From the NCBI RefSeq assembly GCF_000785435.2, contig NZ_JTDB02000001.1, positions 124,001-188,000 on the forward strand: DNA of 64,000 nt, given 5' to 3'. Positions 17,968 to 25,669 of the stretch are shown here, piece after piece (position 1 is the stretch's first letter; the number at the start of each line of letters is the position of its first letter). The DNA comes from Paraburkholderia sacchari. GTDB lineage: Bacteria > Pseudomonadota > Gammaproteobacteria > Burkholderiales > Burkholderiaceae. Below the pieces are notes generated by a model. It was given only the letters and a program-made list of their open reading frames with translations, ran no database searches and was not told the origin of the DNA. The position numbers were made by a program, and so were the translations under genes.

Positions 17968-18174
17968 GTCGAAATCCCCGGGCCTTGCACCGTGCCGGAC
18001 GCGCTATGACTGCGCGACTCGTGACACGTGAGGCCAATTTATTCGGGGGGCATTATCGGCGTTTATATATGACGAAATGATGAATGGACTTGCCAATCGA
18101 CGGCTCGCGTGCCAGCGCGGCTGCGTTAAGATGGCCATTCGATTCTTCGCGCCGCATCGCCACCGAGGCCCACC

Positions 18175-19002
18175 GTGCCACAACCGACCGACTCCACGCC
18201 CTCTTTCTGGCGCGACCCGGCTCTGCCGTTCATCGAAGTCCGCGCCATTGCCGACGGCCGCAAGCTGCGCTACGGCCGTCATGCGCATGACACGTTCTCG
18301 ATCGGTGCGGTAACGGGCGGGCGCAGCACCTATCTGAACGGCAACACGCTCGAGCGCGTACACGCGGGCGCCGTGGTCATCGTCAACCCGAACGTTGTGC
18401 ACGCATGCAATCCCGCCGCCGACGAGGCATGGTCCTATCGCATGTTCCATCTCGACACGGGCTGGCTCGCGAAGCTCCAGCACGCGCAGGGCTTCGGCAC
18501 GCAGGCGACATTCGTTCCGTTCGCGCAGACGCTCACGTGGCGCGCCGATCTGTTCGCAGGGCTCAATGCGCTCTACGACGTGCTCGTGAATCCGCAAGAA
18601 GACGCGCTGCGCAAGGAATGCGCCGTCACGCAGTACTTCACCGCGCTCCAGCAAGCGCTCAATCCCGCGCCGCCCGAGAGCACGCCACGCGAGCCCAACC
18701 CGCGCCTCGCGCGCGCCGCCGAGTTCATCGACGGCAATTACACGCGCACGCTCAAGCTCGAAGACATCTGCACGGCGGCAAGCTTGTCGCCTTCGTATTT
18801 GATCCGCGCGTTTCGCGAGCAATACGGCATGACACCGCATGCGTATGTAGTGAACCGGCGCATCGAGTTCTGCCGTGCGCAATTGCGGCGCGGCCATGCC
18901 ATCGCCGACGTCGCCGCCGAAGCCGGCTTCGCCGACCAGGCCCATCTTCAACGCGCCTTCCGCCAGTTCGTGGCGGCCACGCCGGGACAATATCGCGGCT
19001 AA
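18175..19002 (+). CDS. AraC-family transcriptional regulator
   Basis: 275 residues from GTG 18175, with GAGG about 8 nt upstream. An N-terminal cupin (AraC-binding type) is followed by two HTHs at about residues 178-275: LKLEDICTAASLSPSYLIRAFREQYGMTPHAYVVNRR and AIADVAAEAGFADQAHLQRAFRQFVAATPGQYR. It converges on the LysE exporter gene, whose stop is 13 bp beyond; regulators of this type are often next to LysE exporters. Confidence 0.92.
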   Translation: MPQPTDSTPSFWRDPALPFIEVRAIADGRKLRYGRHAHDTFSIGAVTGGRSTYLNGNTLERVHAGAVVIVNPNVVHACNPAADEAWSYRMFHLDTGWLAKLQHAQGFGTQATFVPFAQTLTWRADLFAGLNALYDVLVNPQEDALRKECAVTQYFTALQQALNPAPPESTPREPNPRLARAAEFIDGNYTRTLKLEDICTAASLSPSYLIRAFREQYGMTPHAYVVNRRIEFCRAQLRRGHAIADVAAEAGFADQAHLQRAFRQFVAATPGQYRG

Positions 19003-19014
19003 GGTCCGGGCCGT

Positions 19015-19602
19015 TCATTCGAGCAGCAGCCACAGCGCGCTCGCCGCGAGCAGCAGCGCCATCGTGCGGTTCACGAAACGCACGCGCGCCGGTTCGCGCA
19101 ACGCCTGGCGCAACGATGCGCCCGCCCATGCCCAGCACGCAATCGACGCGTAGCACACCACGAAATAGATGGCCGCGAACTGCCACACGATTGCGTTTTC
19201 GCCCGAGGCCGCAAACGCGCCCATGCCGGCGACGCAGGCGAGCCATGCCTTGGGGTTGAGCCACTGCATCGCCGCCCCGGTCATGAGCGACGGGCCGCGC
19301 GCGGCTCCCGGCGCATCGATGCGCCCATCGTCGATGGCGAGCTTGTACGCGACGTACAGCAGGAACGCCACGCCCGCCCATTCGATCGCGCGCGCGAGAA
19401 ACGGCAACTTCGCGAGCAACTCGCGCAGGCCGAGTCCGATCAGCAGCAGCAACAGCGCGAAGCCAACTGTCGCGCCCGTCACATGGCGCAAGCTCGCGCG
19501 CAGTCCGTAGCGCGCGCCTGCGCCCAGCGCGACCACGTTGACGGGCCCAGGGGTGATCGACGTGGCCAGCGCGAAGGCGGCCATGGAAAGTGCGGTGCTC
19601 AC
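19015..19602 (-). CDS. LysE/RhtB-family amino-acid exporter
   Basis: 195 residues from GTG 19602, chosen for the GAGGA 5 nt upstream; further in-frame upstream codons do not fit the family. Five to six membrane helices are visible; the family signature is MAAFALATSITPGPVNVVALGAGARYG at the N-terminus, and MTGAAMQWLNPKAWLACVAGM in the middle. Expected to export amino acids or related metabolites across the inner membrane. Tail-to-tail with the AraC gene and divergent from the Fae-like gene. Confidence 0.9.
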   Translation of the reverse strand: MSTALSMAAFALATSITPGPVNVVALGAGARYGLRASLRHVTGATVGFALLLLLIGLGLRELLAKLPFLARAIEWAGVAFLLYVAYKLAIDDGRIDAPGAARGPSLMTGAAMQWLNPKAWLACVAGMGAFAASGENAIVWQFAAIYFVVCYASIACWAWAGASLRQALREPARVRFVNRTMALLLAASALWLLLE

Positions 19603-19876
19603 GGTTTTCCTCGTTACGCCCAATGGCGATGATTCACCGTCGAGCGTACGAGGCGCGCGTGCGCCTGTATTGAAGAAAATTGCCTCGTCCGCGCCACGAA
19701 ATGCCCGCCACCGATGCCATCGCTTCCCGCCAACCCCAGCGCCCCTGGCATTAACCCGGATATGAGTTTGCCTCGCACCCCGGCGAGAAATCATCGATTC
19801 ATGCGCTGTCCAGCCCCGCCGCACAATCGCTCCACCGTTGCATTCCTTAATCGCATATCGGCACTGGAGCAGACAC

Positions 19877-20203
19877 ATGTGCAAGCAGCTTTATATCGGT
19901 GAAGGATTCGAAGGACCGGGCGTCAATCTCGCCCACATCAACGTGCTGGTCGGGCCGCGCAACGGCCCCGCGGGCCAGGCGTTCTCCACGGCGCTCGCCA
20001 CGCCCTCCGCGGGCCACGCGCCCTTCGTCGTGATCGCGCGGCCGGGAATTCCCGCCAAGCCGCTCACGCTCTACGTGAACAAGGCGCAAATCGAAAACGA
20101 CTTCCACGGCAACGCCACGTGGGGCGCCTCGCAAGCCGGCATCGCGAAAGCGGTGGCCGAATCGCTCGAAAACGATGCCGATCAAGCATTTTTAATCCCC
20201 TAA
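19877..20203 (+). CDS. Short formaldehyde-activating enzyme (Fae) homologue
   Basis: 108 residues from ATG 19877 with GGAG 7 nt upstream. [35 protein letters not shown] and [13 protein letters not shown] match the first part of Fae, including the His of the AHI(D/N) motif that is the active-site His in Fae. Methylotroph Fae is about 170 residues; this protein stops where the C-terminal third would begin, without sign of frameshift. Fae condenses formaldehyde with tetrahydromethanopterin. No methanopterin-pathway genes are nearby, so substrate binding may differ. It is divergent from lysE. Confidence 0.8.
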   Translation: MCKQLYIGEGFEGPGVNLAHINVLVGPRNGPAGQAFSTALATPSAGHAPFVVIARPGIPAKPLTLYVNKAQIENDFHGNATWGASQAGIAKAVAESLENDADQAFLIP

Positions 20204-20216
20204 AGATCGTAGGGGA
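20196..20216. repeat. Hairpin over the fae stop codon
   Basis: TCCCCTA (20196-20202) and TAGGGGA (20210-20216) are perfect complements around AAGATCG; the outer GCATTT/AAATGC adds a second stem after an internal loop. The fae stop TAA lies inside it. No U-tract follows, so it is not a classical terminator; it may stabilise the transcript or attenuate reading into the chemoreceptor gene. Confidence 0.6.
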
Positions 20217-20283
20217 AATGCCGTTAATCCTTGCATGTTGTCGGGCCGTGAGCGGCCCCATTGCAAAGAACGCAAGGAACCCC

Positions 20284-21849
20284 ATGCGCAACAACCAGCC
20301 CATCACGCAGCAGGAATTCGACTATCCCGCTTCGCAGATGCTCGTCTCGGCCACTGACCTCAAGGGCCGCATTCAGTATTGCAATCCCGCGTTCATCTCG
20401 GTTTCGGGGTTCGCGAAAGAAGAATTGATCGGCAAGGCACACAACGTCATCCGCCATCCCGACATGCCGCCCGAAGCGTTCGCCGACATGTGGCAGACCA
20501 TCGGCTCCGGCCATCCGTGGACCGCGCTCGTGAAGAACCGCCGCAAGAACGGCGACCACTACTGGGTGCGCGCGAATGTCACGCCGGTCTCCGAGCAAGG
20601 CAAGGTGGTGGGTTATCTGAGCGTGCGCGTGAAGCCCAGCCGCGAGGAAATCCGCGAGGCCGAGGCGCTCTACGCGCGCATGCGCGACGGGCGTTTGCGC
20701 GGCGTGCGTCTGCGGCGCGGCGCGCTCGTGCGCACCGGCGTTCCCGGCGCGGTGCAATCGTTCCTGCGCCTGCCGGTGGCCACGCGCGTCGCCGCCGGCT
20801 ATGCGCTCGTGCCCGCCGTGTTCGCCGCCGCGGGCTTCGGCGCCTGGCGCGGGCTGCCGCCCACGCCGTTCTGGTGCGCCTTCGGCGCGGCGGCGGTGTG
20901 CAGCCTCGCGGCCTGGCGGCTCGCCACGCGCCAGCTCGGCGGCCCGCTCGCGCAGATGTCGATGGCGTCTACACGCATGGCGGCGGGCGACCTCACCGCC
21001 ACGCTCGCGATTGAGTCGAAGGACGATCTCGGCAGCGTGCTCCAGGCGCTCAATCAGCTGCAGGCCAATCTCACCGCCATCGTGTTCGATGTGCGCGCCC
21101 AGATCGCTGGCATGCTCGACGCCGCGCACGAAATCTCCACCGGCAACCTCGACCTCTCGCGCCGCACCGAGTTGCAGGCCGCCTCGGTCGAGGAAACCGC
21201 CGCGACCATGGAGCAGCTCACCACCACCGTGCAGGCCAACGCCGAGGCGAGCGCGCGCGCACTCGACCTCGCGCGCGAGGCGCAGTCCGCCGCCGCCCAG
21301 GGCGGCTCGATCGCGAGCCGCATGGAGCACACGATGGCCGGCATCACCGATGCCTCGCAGCGCATCGCCGACATCACTGGCGTGATCGACGGCATCGCGT
21401 TCCAAACCAACATCCTCGCGCTCAATGCGGCCGTGGAGGCCGCGCGCGCGGGCGAGGCGGGCCGCTCGTTCGCCGTGGTCGCGGGCGAGGTGCGCATGCT
21501 CGCGCAGCGCTGCGCGGCCTCCGCGAAGGAGATCAAGCAGGTCGTGGACGAGAGCGTGAGCGAGATCGCCCAGGGCACGGAGCTGGTCGGCCGCACGACC
21601 GCGCAGATGCGCGCCATCGACGAAGCCGTGAGCCGCGTCTCGGCTATCATCGTCGAAGTTGCCAACGCGAGCGGCGAGCAGGCCGAGGGTATTCATCAGG
21701 TCAACCAGGCGGTCGCGCATCTGGACAGCGCCACGCAGCAGAACGCCGCGCTCGTCGAGCAGGCGGCGGCCACGGCGCAGCGGCTCGCCGAGCAGGCCGA
21801 CGTGCTCGACGAAGCCGTGCGTCTGTTTACGGTGGCGGGAGCGCGATAA
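20284..21849 (+). CDS. PAS-containing methyl-accepting chemotaxis protein (Aer type)
   Basis: 521 residues from ATG 20284 with AAGGAA 6 nt upstream. PAS domain at about 10-125 ([50 protein letters not shown]), as in the aerotaxis receptor Aer. Two hydrophobic stretches at about 165-215 form a membrane hairpin, then HAMP and a full signalling domain with [25 protein letters not shown]. There is no periplasmic domain, so the signal is sensed inside, probably redox or energy state through a PAS cofactor. It follows the Fae-like gene by 80 bp. Confidence 0.92.
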   Translation: MRNNQPITQQEFDYPASQMLVSATDLKGRIQYCNPAFISVSGFAKEELIGKAHNVIRHPDMPPEAFADMWQTIGSGHPWTALVKNRRKNGDHYWVRANVTPVSEQGKVVGYLSVRVKPSREEIREAEALYARMRDGRLRGVRLRRGALVRTGVPGAVQSFLRLPVATRVAAGYALVPAVFAAAGFGAWRGLPPTPFWCAFGAAAVCSLAAWRLATRQLGGPLAQMSMASTRMAAGDLTATLAIESKDDLGSVLQALNQLQANLTAIVFDVRAQIAGMLDAAHEISTGNLDLSRRTELQAASVEETAATMEQLTTTVQANAEASARALDLAREAQSAAAQGGSIASRMEHTMAGITDASQRIADITGVIDGIAFQTNILALNAAVEAARAGEAGRSFAVVAGEVRMLAQRCAASAKEIKQVVDESVSEIAQGTELVGRTTAQMRAIDEAVSRVSAIIVEVANASGEQAEGIHQVNQAVAHLDSATQQNAALVEQAAATAQRLAEQADVLDEAVRLFTVAGAR

Positions 21850-21867
21850 AAAAATAGCAGCGCTATC
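21847..21867 (-). terminator. Probable terminator of mltF
   Basis: On the minus strand ATAGC-GCT-GCTAT (21866 down to 21854) is followed by seven U (21854-21848), and it overlaps the mltF stop. The stem is only 5 bp, so strength is uncertain. Confidence 0.5.
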
Positions 21868-23413
21868 AGGATCCCTTCTGCATGCTCTCGACGGCCTTGT
21901 TGCGAGCCTGCTGGGCATCGGTGATCAGCTTGTACGCGGCGTAGTACTTATAGATGTTGCGCACGTAAGTTGTCGTTTCGATCCCGATCTTGTCCGCCAC
22001 GACGATCTCCACGTTGTTGAACCACTTGTTCGGATCGAGGCCGCGCTGCACGGCGAGCTTGCGCATCTTCGCGATGTTCCCCGGTCCCGCGTTGTAGCTC
22101 GCGAACGCGAACATCGTGCGTTCGCTGCCGCTGAAATGCGCGTCGGGGAAATACTTCTCCATCAGCTCATCCATGTATTTCGCGCCGGCGTGAATATTCG
22201 CGTCGGCAACCGAGATGCTGCCCACGCCCATCTGCTTGCCCGTGGCCGGCATTAGCTGCATGATGCCGATCGCGCCCACATGGCTGCGCGCCTTCTGATT
22301 CAGCTGCGATTCCTGGAACCCTTGCGCCGCGAGCATCAGCGGATCGAAGCCATATTGCGCGCCGTACTTCTCGAACAGCGCGAGCGTCTGCTTGAATCGT
22401 TGCTGCTCGGCGTCGCCGCCGCTATTGCGGATCTGCTTGATGCGTTTCATGTACTGCGCAAGGCGGTATTCGACCACGCTTTGCTTCTTCACGTAGCCCA
22501 CATAGAAGTCGTTCACAACGGCCTGCAGTTGCGGGCTGTTCTTGCGGATCGCCCAGCCCGTGTAGCCCTCGCCGCTCACGACGAGGTCGTCGCGGACCTT
22601 GATCTGCGGTAGCACCTGGGCCCACATACGCGCCTTCCAGTCGTCGACCACGATAATCGGCAGCAAGCCCGCGTTCACCATTTCCATGGCGTCTTCGTCT
22701 TCGAGCGCGTCGGGCAGCGGCATAATGCGGATCGGCGGCTTGCCCGCCTTGCGCAAGCGCTCGCTCAATTGGGTCAGGCTGCCGAAGTAGCTCGACGACT
22801 TGCGCACATAGACCTCCTTGCCCGAGAGGTCGTCCACCGAAGCCAGCGCCGGCGCCTTGGGTCCCGTCACGACGAGTTCGCGCACCGGCTTGCGGTCGCG
22901 GGGTGCAACGAAATCGACAATCTTGAGGCGGTCGTCCGTGGCGGTCAGATTGCCCGCCGAAATATCGCCGAAGCCGGCGTTCAACTTCGTGAGCAGCTGG
23001 TCGCGCGTGGTCGGGATCAGATACACGGTCAGCGGACGCTTCGCGAGCTGGGCCGCGTACTTGCGGTTGATGTAGCGTTCGAAGTCGCGCGCGAGCTCGG
23101 CGGCGAGCCCGCGCTCGTGGCCCTTGTCGACGAAATAGAGCGTGCGGCTGTACGGCACAAGGAAGCGAATAATCCGCCGGTTCAGCATCGCGTCGAAGTC
23201 GCCGGTAGCAGGCTTGTTGGCGAGACTCAGCTTGCGCATATCGCCCGCTGGCGCCGAGGCTGCCGATGCCGCCGATGCATCCGCGCTGGACGCTGGCGCG
23301 GGCGTCGGTGCGGGCTTGGCGGGGGCGGGCTGCGCTGCCAATGCGCCGCCTGGGAGCGCGCACACCAGCCATACGAACGTCGAAGCGATCAGAGCGCGCT
23401 TGAAGATCTTCAC
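21866..23413 (-). CDS. mltF: MltF-like lytic transglycosylase with solute-binding domain
   Basis: 515 residues from GTG 23413, with GGGAGG 5 nt upstream. Signal peptide about 1-27, a Pro/Ala-rich linker to about 65, an SBP_bac_3-type domain (RFLVPYSRTLYFVDKGHERGLAAELA, FGDISAGNLTATDDR), then an SLT catalytic domain: AAQGFQESQLNQKARSHVGAIGIMQLMPATGKQMGVG, with the catalytic Glu in QES, and FAFASYNAGPGNIAKMR. It cleaves peptidoglycan glycan strands to 1,6-anhydromuropeptides at the outer-membrane face. Signal lacks an obvious lipobox Cys, unlike E. coli MltF. Confidence 0.9.
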   Translation of the reverse strand: MKIFKRALIASTFVWLVCALPGGALAAQPAPAKPAPTPAPASSADASAASAASAPAGDMRKLSLANKPATGDFDAMLNRRIIRFLVPYSRTLYFVDKGHERGLAAELARDFERYINRKYAAQLAKRPLTVYLIPTTRDQLLTKLNAGFGDISAGNLTATDDRLKIVDFVAPRDRKPVRELVVTGPKAPALASVDDLSGKEVYVRKSSSYFGSLTQLSERLRKAGKPPIRIMPLPDALEDEDAMEMVNAGLLPIIVVDDWKARMWAQVLPQIKVRDDLVVSGEGYTGWAIRKNSPQLQAVVNDFYVGYVKKQSVVEYRLAQYMKRIKQIRNSGGDAEQQRFKQTLALFEKYGAQYGFDPLMLAAQGFQESQLNQKARSHVGAIGIMQLMPATGKQMGVGSISVADANIHAGAKYMDELMEKYFPDAHFSGSERTMFAFASYNAGPGNIAKMRKLAVQRGLDPNKWFNNVEIVVADKIGIETTTYVRNIYKYYAAYKLITDAQQARNKAVESMQKGS

Positions 23414-23470
23414 GGCGGCCTCCCCATGGCAACACGGCGGCACGCCCAGCGCTGCCCCGTGATGGTGCGC

Positions 23471-23500
23471 GTTACACCGCGGATGTACGGCACCCATAAT
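23471..23500 (+). promoter_or_regulatory. Candidate promoter for the 23.5-kb small RNA
   Basis: GTTACA (23471-23476), 18-bp spacer, CATAAT (23495-23500). Matches are 4/6 and 5/6 to the sigma-70 consensus, and a TSS near 23507 would fit. It is inferred mainly because an orphan terminator lies 200 bp downstream on the same strand. Confidence 0.4.
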
Positions 23501-23506
23501 AGTTTA

Positions 23507-23732
23507 TGTCTAAATCCGGGCACTGGCTGCTTGTTTGAGAGTATCGTTGAAGGCGTTTCGTAATACTGTTGCTTGCCGCAATTAAGCTGATAGATCGGCA
23601 TAAATCCCATCTCGACGGCACTCGCGCGAAGCCGCACTATGTACCCCGTCAGCGCCCAGGACCTGGGTGTTGATCCGAGTAACAACGGCGTTTCAGCGGC
23701 TCACCTGGCCTCTACCGGGTGAGCCGTTTTTT
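23507..23732 (+). ncRNA. Candidate small RNA of about 225 nt
   Basis: An AT-richer stretch without a credible coding frame lies between the starts of mltF (minus) and the 81-residue hypothetical gene (plus), and ends at a strong rho-independent terminator on the plus strand. No known RNA family was recognised: it does not match 6S, tmRNA, SRP RNA or RNase P signatures that I know. The 5' end is a guess from the promoter candidate at 23471-23500. Confidence 0.45.
23697..23732 (+). terminator. Strong orphan rho-independent terminator
   Basis: CGGCTCACC (23697-23705) pairs perfectly with GGTGAGCCG (23718-23726), followed by six T (23727-23732). The reverse direction has no U-tract. No plus-strand gene ends just upstream, so it must end a non-coding transcript or a very short peptide gene. 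Confidence 0.85.
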
Positions 23733-24025
23733 CTTGCCTGAATGGTGAGGTAATACGGGAACCGATAGTCAGTCGTCAGTCGGGAAACCGATAAGGCCGG
23801 TTTGCGTCATGCCCATGACAACGAACCATGCGGCAACACAGGGCGCATGCAGCGTTGCACGGCACGCAAAAATCCTCATACGGGCATGCGTGCGGGCCTG
23901 GACTCGCGTTACACTGGCTGGCCGGGGGGGTACGGCGGCCTGCAGTGTGCGCCCGCGCTCACTACGATGAGACGCCACGCAGCCGACCCCGTACAATGGC
24001 TCGACCACACACGAGGACAACATCA

Positions 24026-24271
24026 ATGCGCATGACTGGGTCTTCCGGAAGCATGACCCTGCTCACCGAGCATGACGACTCGACCGGGCGCGACACGCGC
24101 TCTCTGCGTCTCGAATCGGCGGCCGACGGCAAGAGCCTTTTGCTGATCGAAGTCGACGAGCGCAAGCCGGGCGTCCATCGCGAAGTGCGTTATGAAATCA
24201 CGCCTGCAGAACTGATCGCGGCCATCCGCGCGCAGGGCGCCGAGCTTCCAGGGGAATCGCACAACCGGTAA
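24026..24271 (+). CDS. Conserved-looking 81-residue hypothetical protein
   Basis: ATG 24026 with GAGGA 8 nt upstream (CACACGAGGACAACATCA leader). Sequence starts MRMTGSSGSMTLL; the C-terminal half EVRYEITPAELIAAIRAQGAELPGE looks like a folded strand-helix unit. No transmembrane or metal motif. I recognise no family. The good ribosome site and position before a regular intergenic region support a real gene. Confidence 0.65.
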   Translation: MRMTGSSGSMTLLTEHDDSTGRDTRSLRLESAADGKSLLLIEVDERKPGVHREVRYEITPAELIAAIRAQGAELPGESHNR

Positions 24272-24590
24272 CTCGCGGCCGCCAGCCGGCCTGCGCGCCG
24301 GCCGGCCCTTGAGCGAAGACGCCGTCGCGGTGGCTTCGCTAACGCACGCGCGTTCACGCGGCGCGTCTTCCACCGCGCATATTCACTATGCGCTTCATTC
24401 GCTGCGCCGCTTGCGCGGCAAGCCAGCCCTCCTGGCATACCCGCCGCGCTCATGTCCACGGGCAACAAATCCGCATTGGGCGTATGCTTTGGACCTCGCT
24501 TGAACGCTGTCGAAATGCGTCCATAATCGAAACGTTATTCTTCCAGTTCGCGCCGTCCGTGCGGCGCTCCCGTGGCAAGGAAGTAAGCCG
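24272..24590. other. Intergenic region before dedA-rhodanese gene
   Basis: 319 bp without a credible gene. GC-rich GCCGGCC-type inverted repeats occur at 24287-24308, directly after the hypothetical gene, without a U-tract. The rest probably holds the promoter of the DedA gene; GGAAGTAAGCCG stands just before its ATG. Confidence 0.5.
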
Positions 24591-25580
24591 ATGCTACATG
24601 ACCTCATCGCGCAGTACGGGCCTGCGCTCGTGTTCTTGAACGTGCTGGCCGGATCGCTCGGCCTGCCCGTGCCCGCGATGCCGGCGCTCGTGCTGTTCGG
24701 CGCCATGGCCGCCATGCATCCCGGCTCGATCGGCCAGCAGGTTGCACCGGTGCTCGGGTTGTCCATCGTCGCCACGCTCATCGGCGACAGTGTCTGGTTT
24801 CTTGCCGGCCGGCTCTACGGCGGTAACACGCTCAAGACGCTCTGCAAGCTCTCGCTCTCGCGCGACACCTGCGTGAAGAAGACCGAACGCTTCTTCGGCC
24901 GCTGGGGCGTGCGCGTGCTCGCCATCGCCAAGTTCGTGCCGGGCCTGTCGATCGTCTCGGTGCCGATGGCCGGCGCGATGGGCACGCCCTATCGCCAGTT
25001 CGTGGGCTTCGACGGCATTGGCGCGGCGCTCTGGTCGAGCACCGGCCTGTTGATCGGCGTGCTGTTCGCACCGCAAATCGACATGCTGTTCGCGGGCGCG
25101 AGCCGCCTCGGGCGTCTCACCGCGGTCGTGATCGTCGTGCTGTTGCTGCTGTACGCGGCATATCGCTGGCAGCGCCGCCGCCAGCTCATCAAGAAGCTCG
25201 CGAACGCGCGCATCACCGTGGACGACCTCTACCGCGCGATGGACAACCAGCCGCCGCCCGTGATCTTCGACATCCGCTCGGCAGAAAAGCGCAAGCTCGA
25301 TCCGTACATCATCCCGGGGTCGCTCTTCGCCGATGAACGCCAGCTCGACGAGATCGTCCAGAAGTATCCGCGCGAGCAGAAGCTCGTGATTTACTGCTCG
25401 TGTCCCAACGAGATTTCGGCGGCCTGGATGGCCAAGCAGCTTGCCGAGGCCGGTTTTGTCGATGTGCTGCCGTTGCTCGGCGGCCTCGACGCCTGGCGCG
25501 ATTCGGGCCGCACGCTCGAATCGCTGCAAGTCGTGGCACAGCCCGAGGTGCCGGTCAACATCACGCCGAAGCCCGTTTGA
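24591..25580 (+). CDS. DedA/SNARE-associated membrane protein fused to a rhodanese domain
   Basis: 329 residues from ATG 24591, with AAGGAAG upstream. Residues about 1-200 are a DedA/VTT domain with several helices, FFGRWGVRVLAIAKFVPGLSIVSVPMAGAMG being the diagnostic re-entrant motif. After the last helix (VVIVVLLLLYAAYRW) a cytosolic rhodanese domain follows (about 210-320) with DIRSAEKRKLDPYIIPGS and the catalytic-loop Cys in VIYCSCPNEISAAWMA. DedA proteins are linked to lipid scrambling and membrane energetics; the attached rhodanese suggests sulfur or persulfide handling at the membrane. No frame break at the join. Confidence 0.88.
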   Translation: MLHDLIAQYGPALVFLNVLAGSLGLPVPAMPALVLFGAMAAMHPGSIGQQVAPVLGLSIVATLIGDSVWFLAGRLYGGNTLKTLCKLSLSRDTCVKKTERFFGRWGVRVLAIAKFVPGLSIVSVPMAGAMGTPYRQFVGFDGIGAALWSSTGLLIGVLFAPQIDMLFAGASRLGRLTAVVIVVLLLLYAAYRWQRRRQLIKKLANARITVDDLYRAMDNQPPPVIFDIRSAEKRKLDPYIIPGSLFADERQLDEIVQKYPREQKLVIYCSCPNEISAAWMAKQLAEAGFVDVLPLLGGLDAWRDSGRTLESLQVVAQPEVPVNITPKPV

Positions 25581-25669
25581 TTCATACAGATTCACACTGA
25601 TCCACACAGATCCGCGCTGGATTCTCGCGGCGTCTCTCGCGCCGCCACGCGCATGAGGAGAACCGCCTG

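Noticed and set aside
23507..23732. 6S RNA or tmRNA at 23.5 kb
   Set aside because: No pairing of 5' and 3' ends and none of the conserved elements; kept as an unnamed candidate only.
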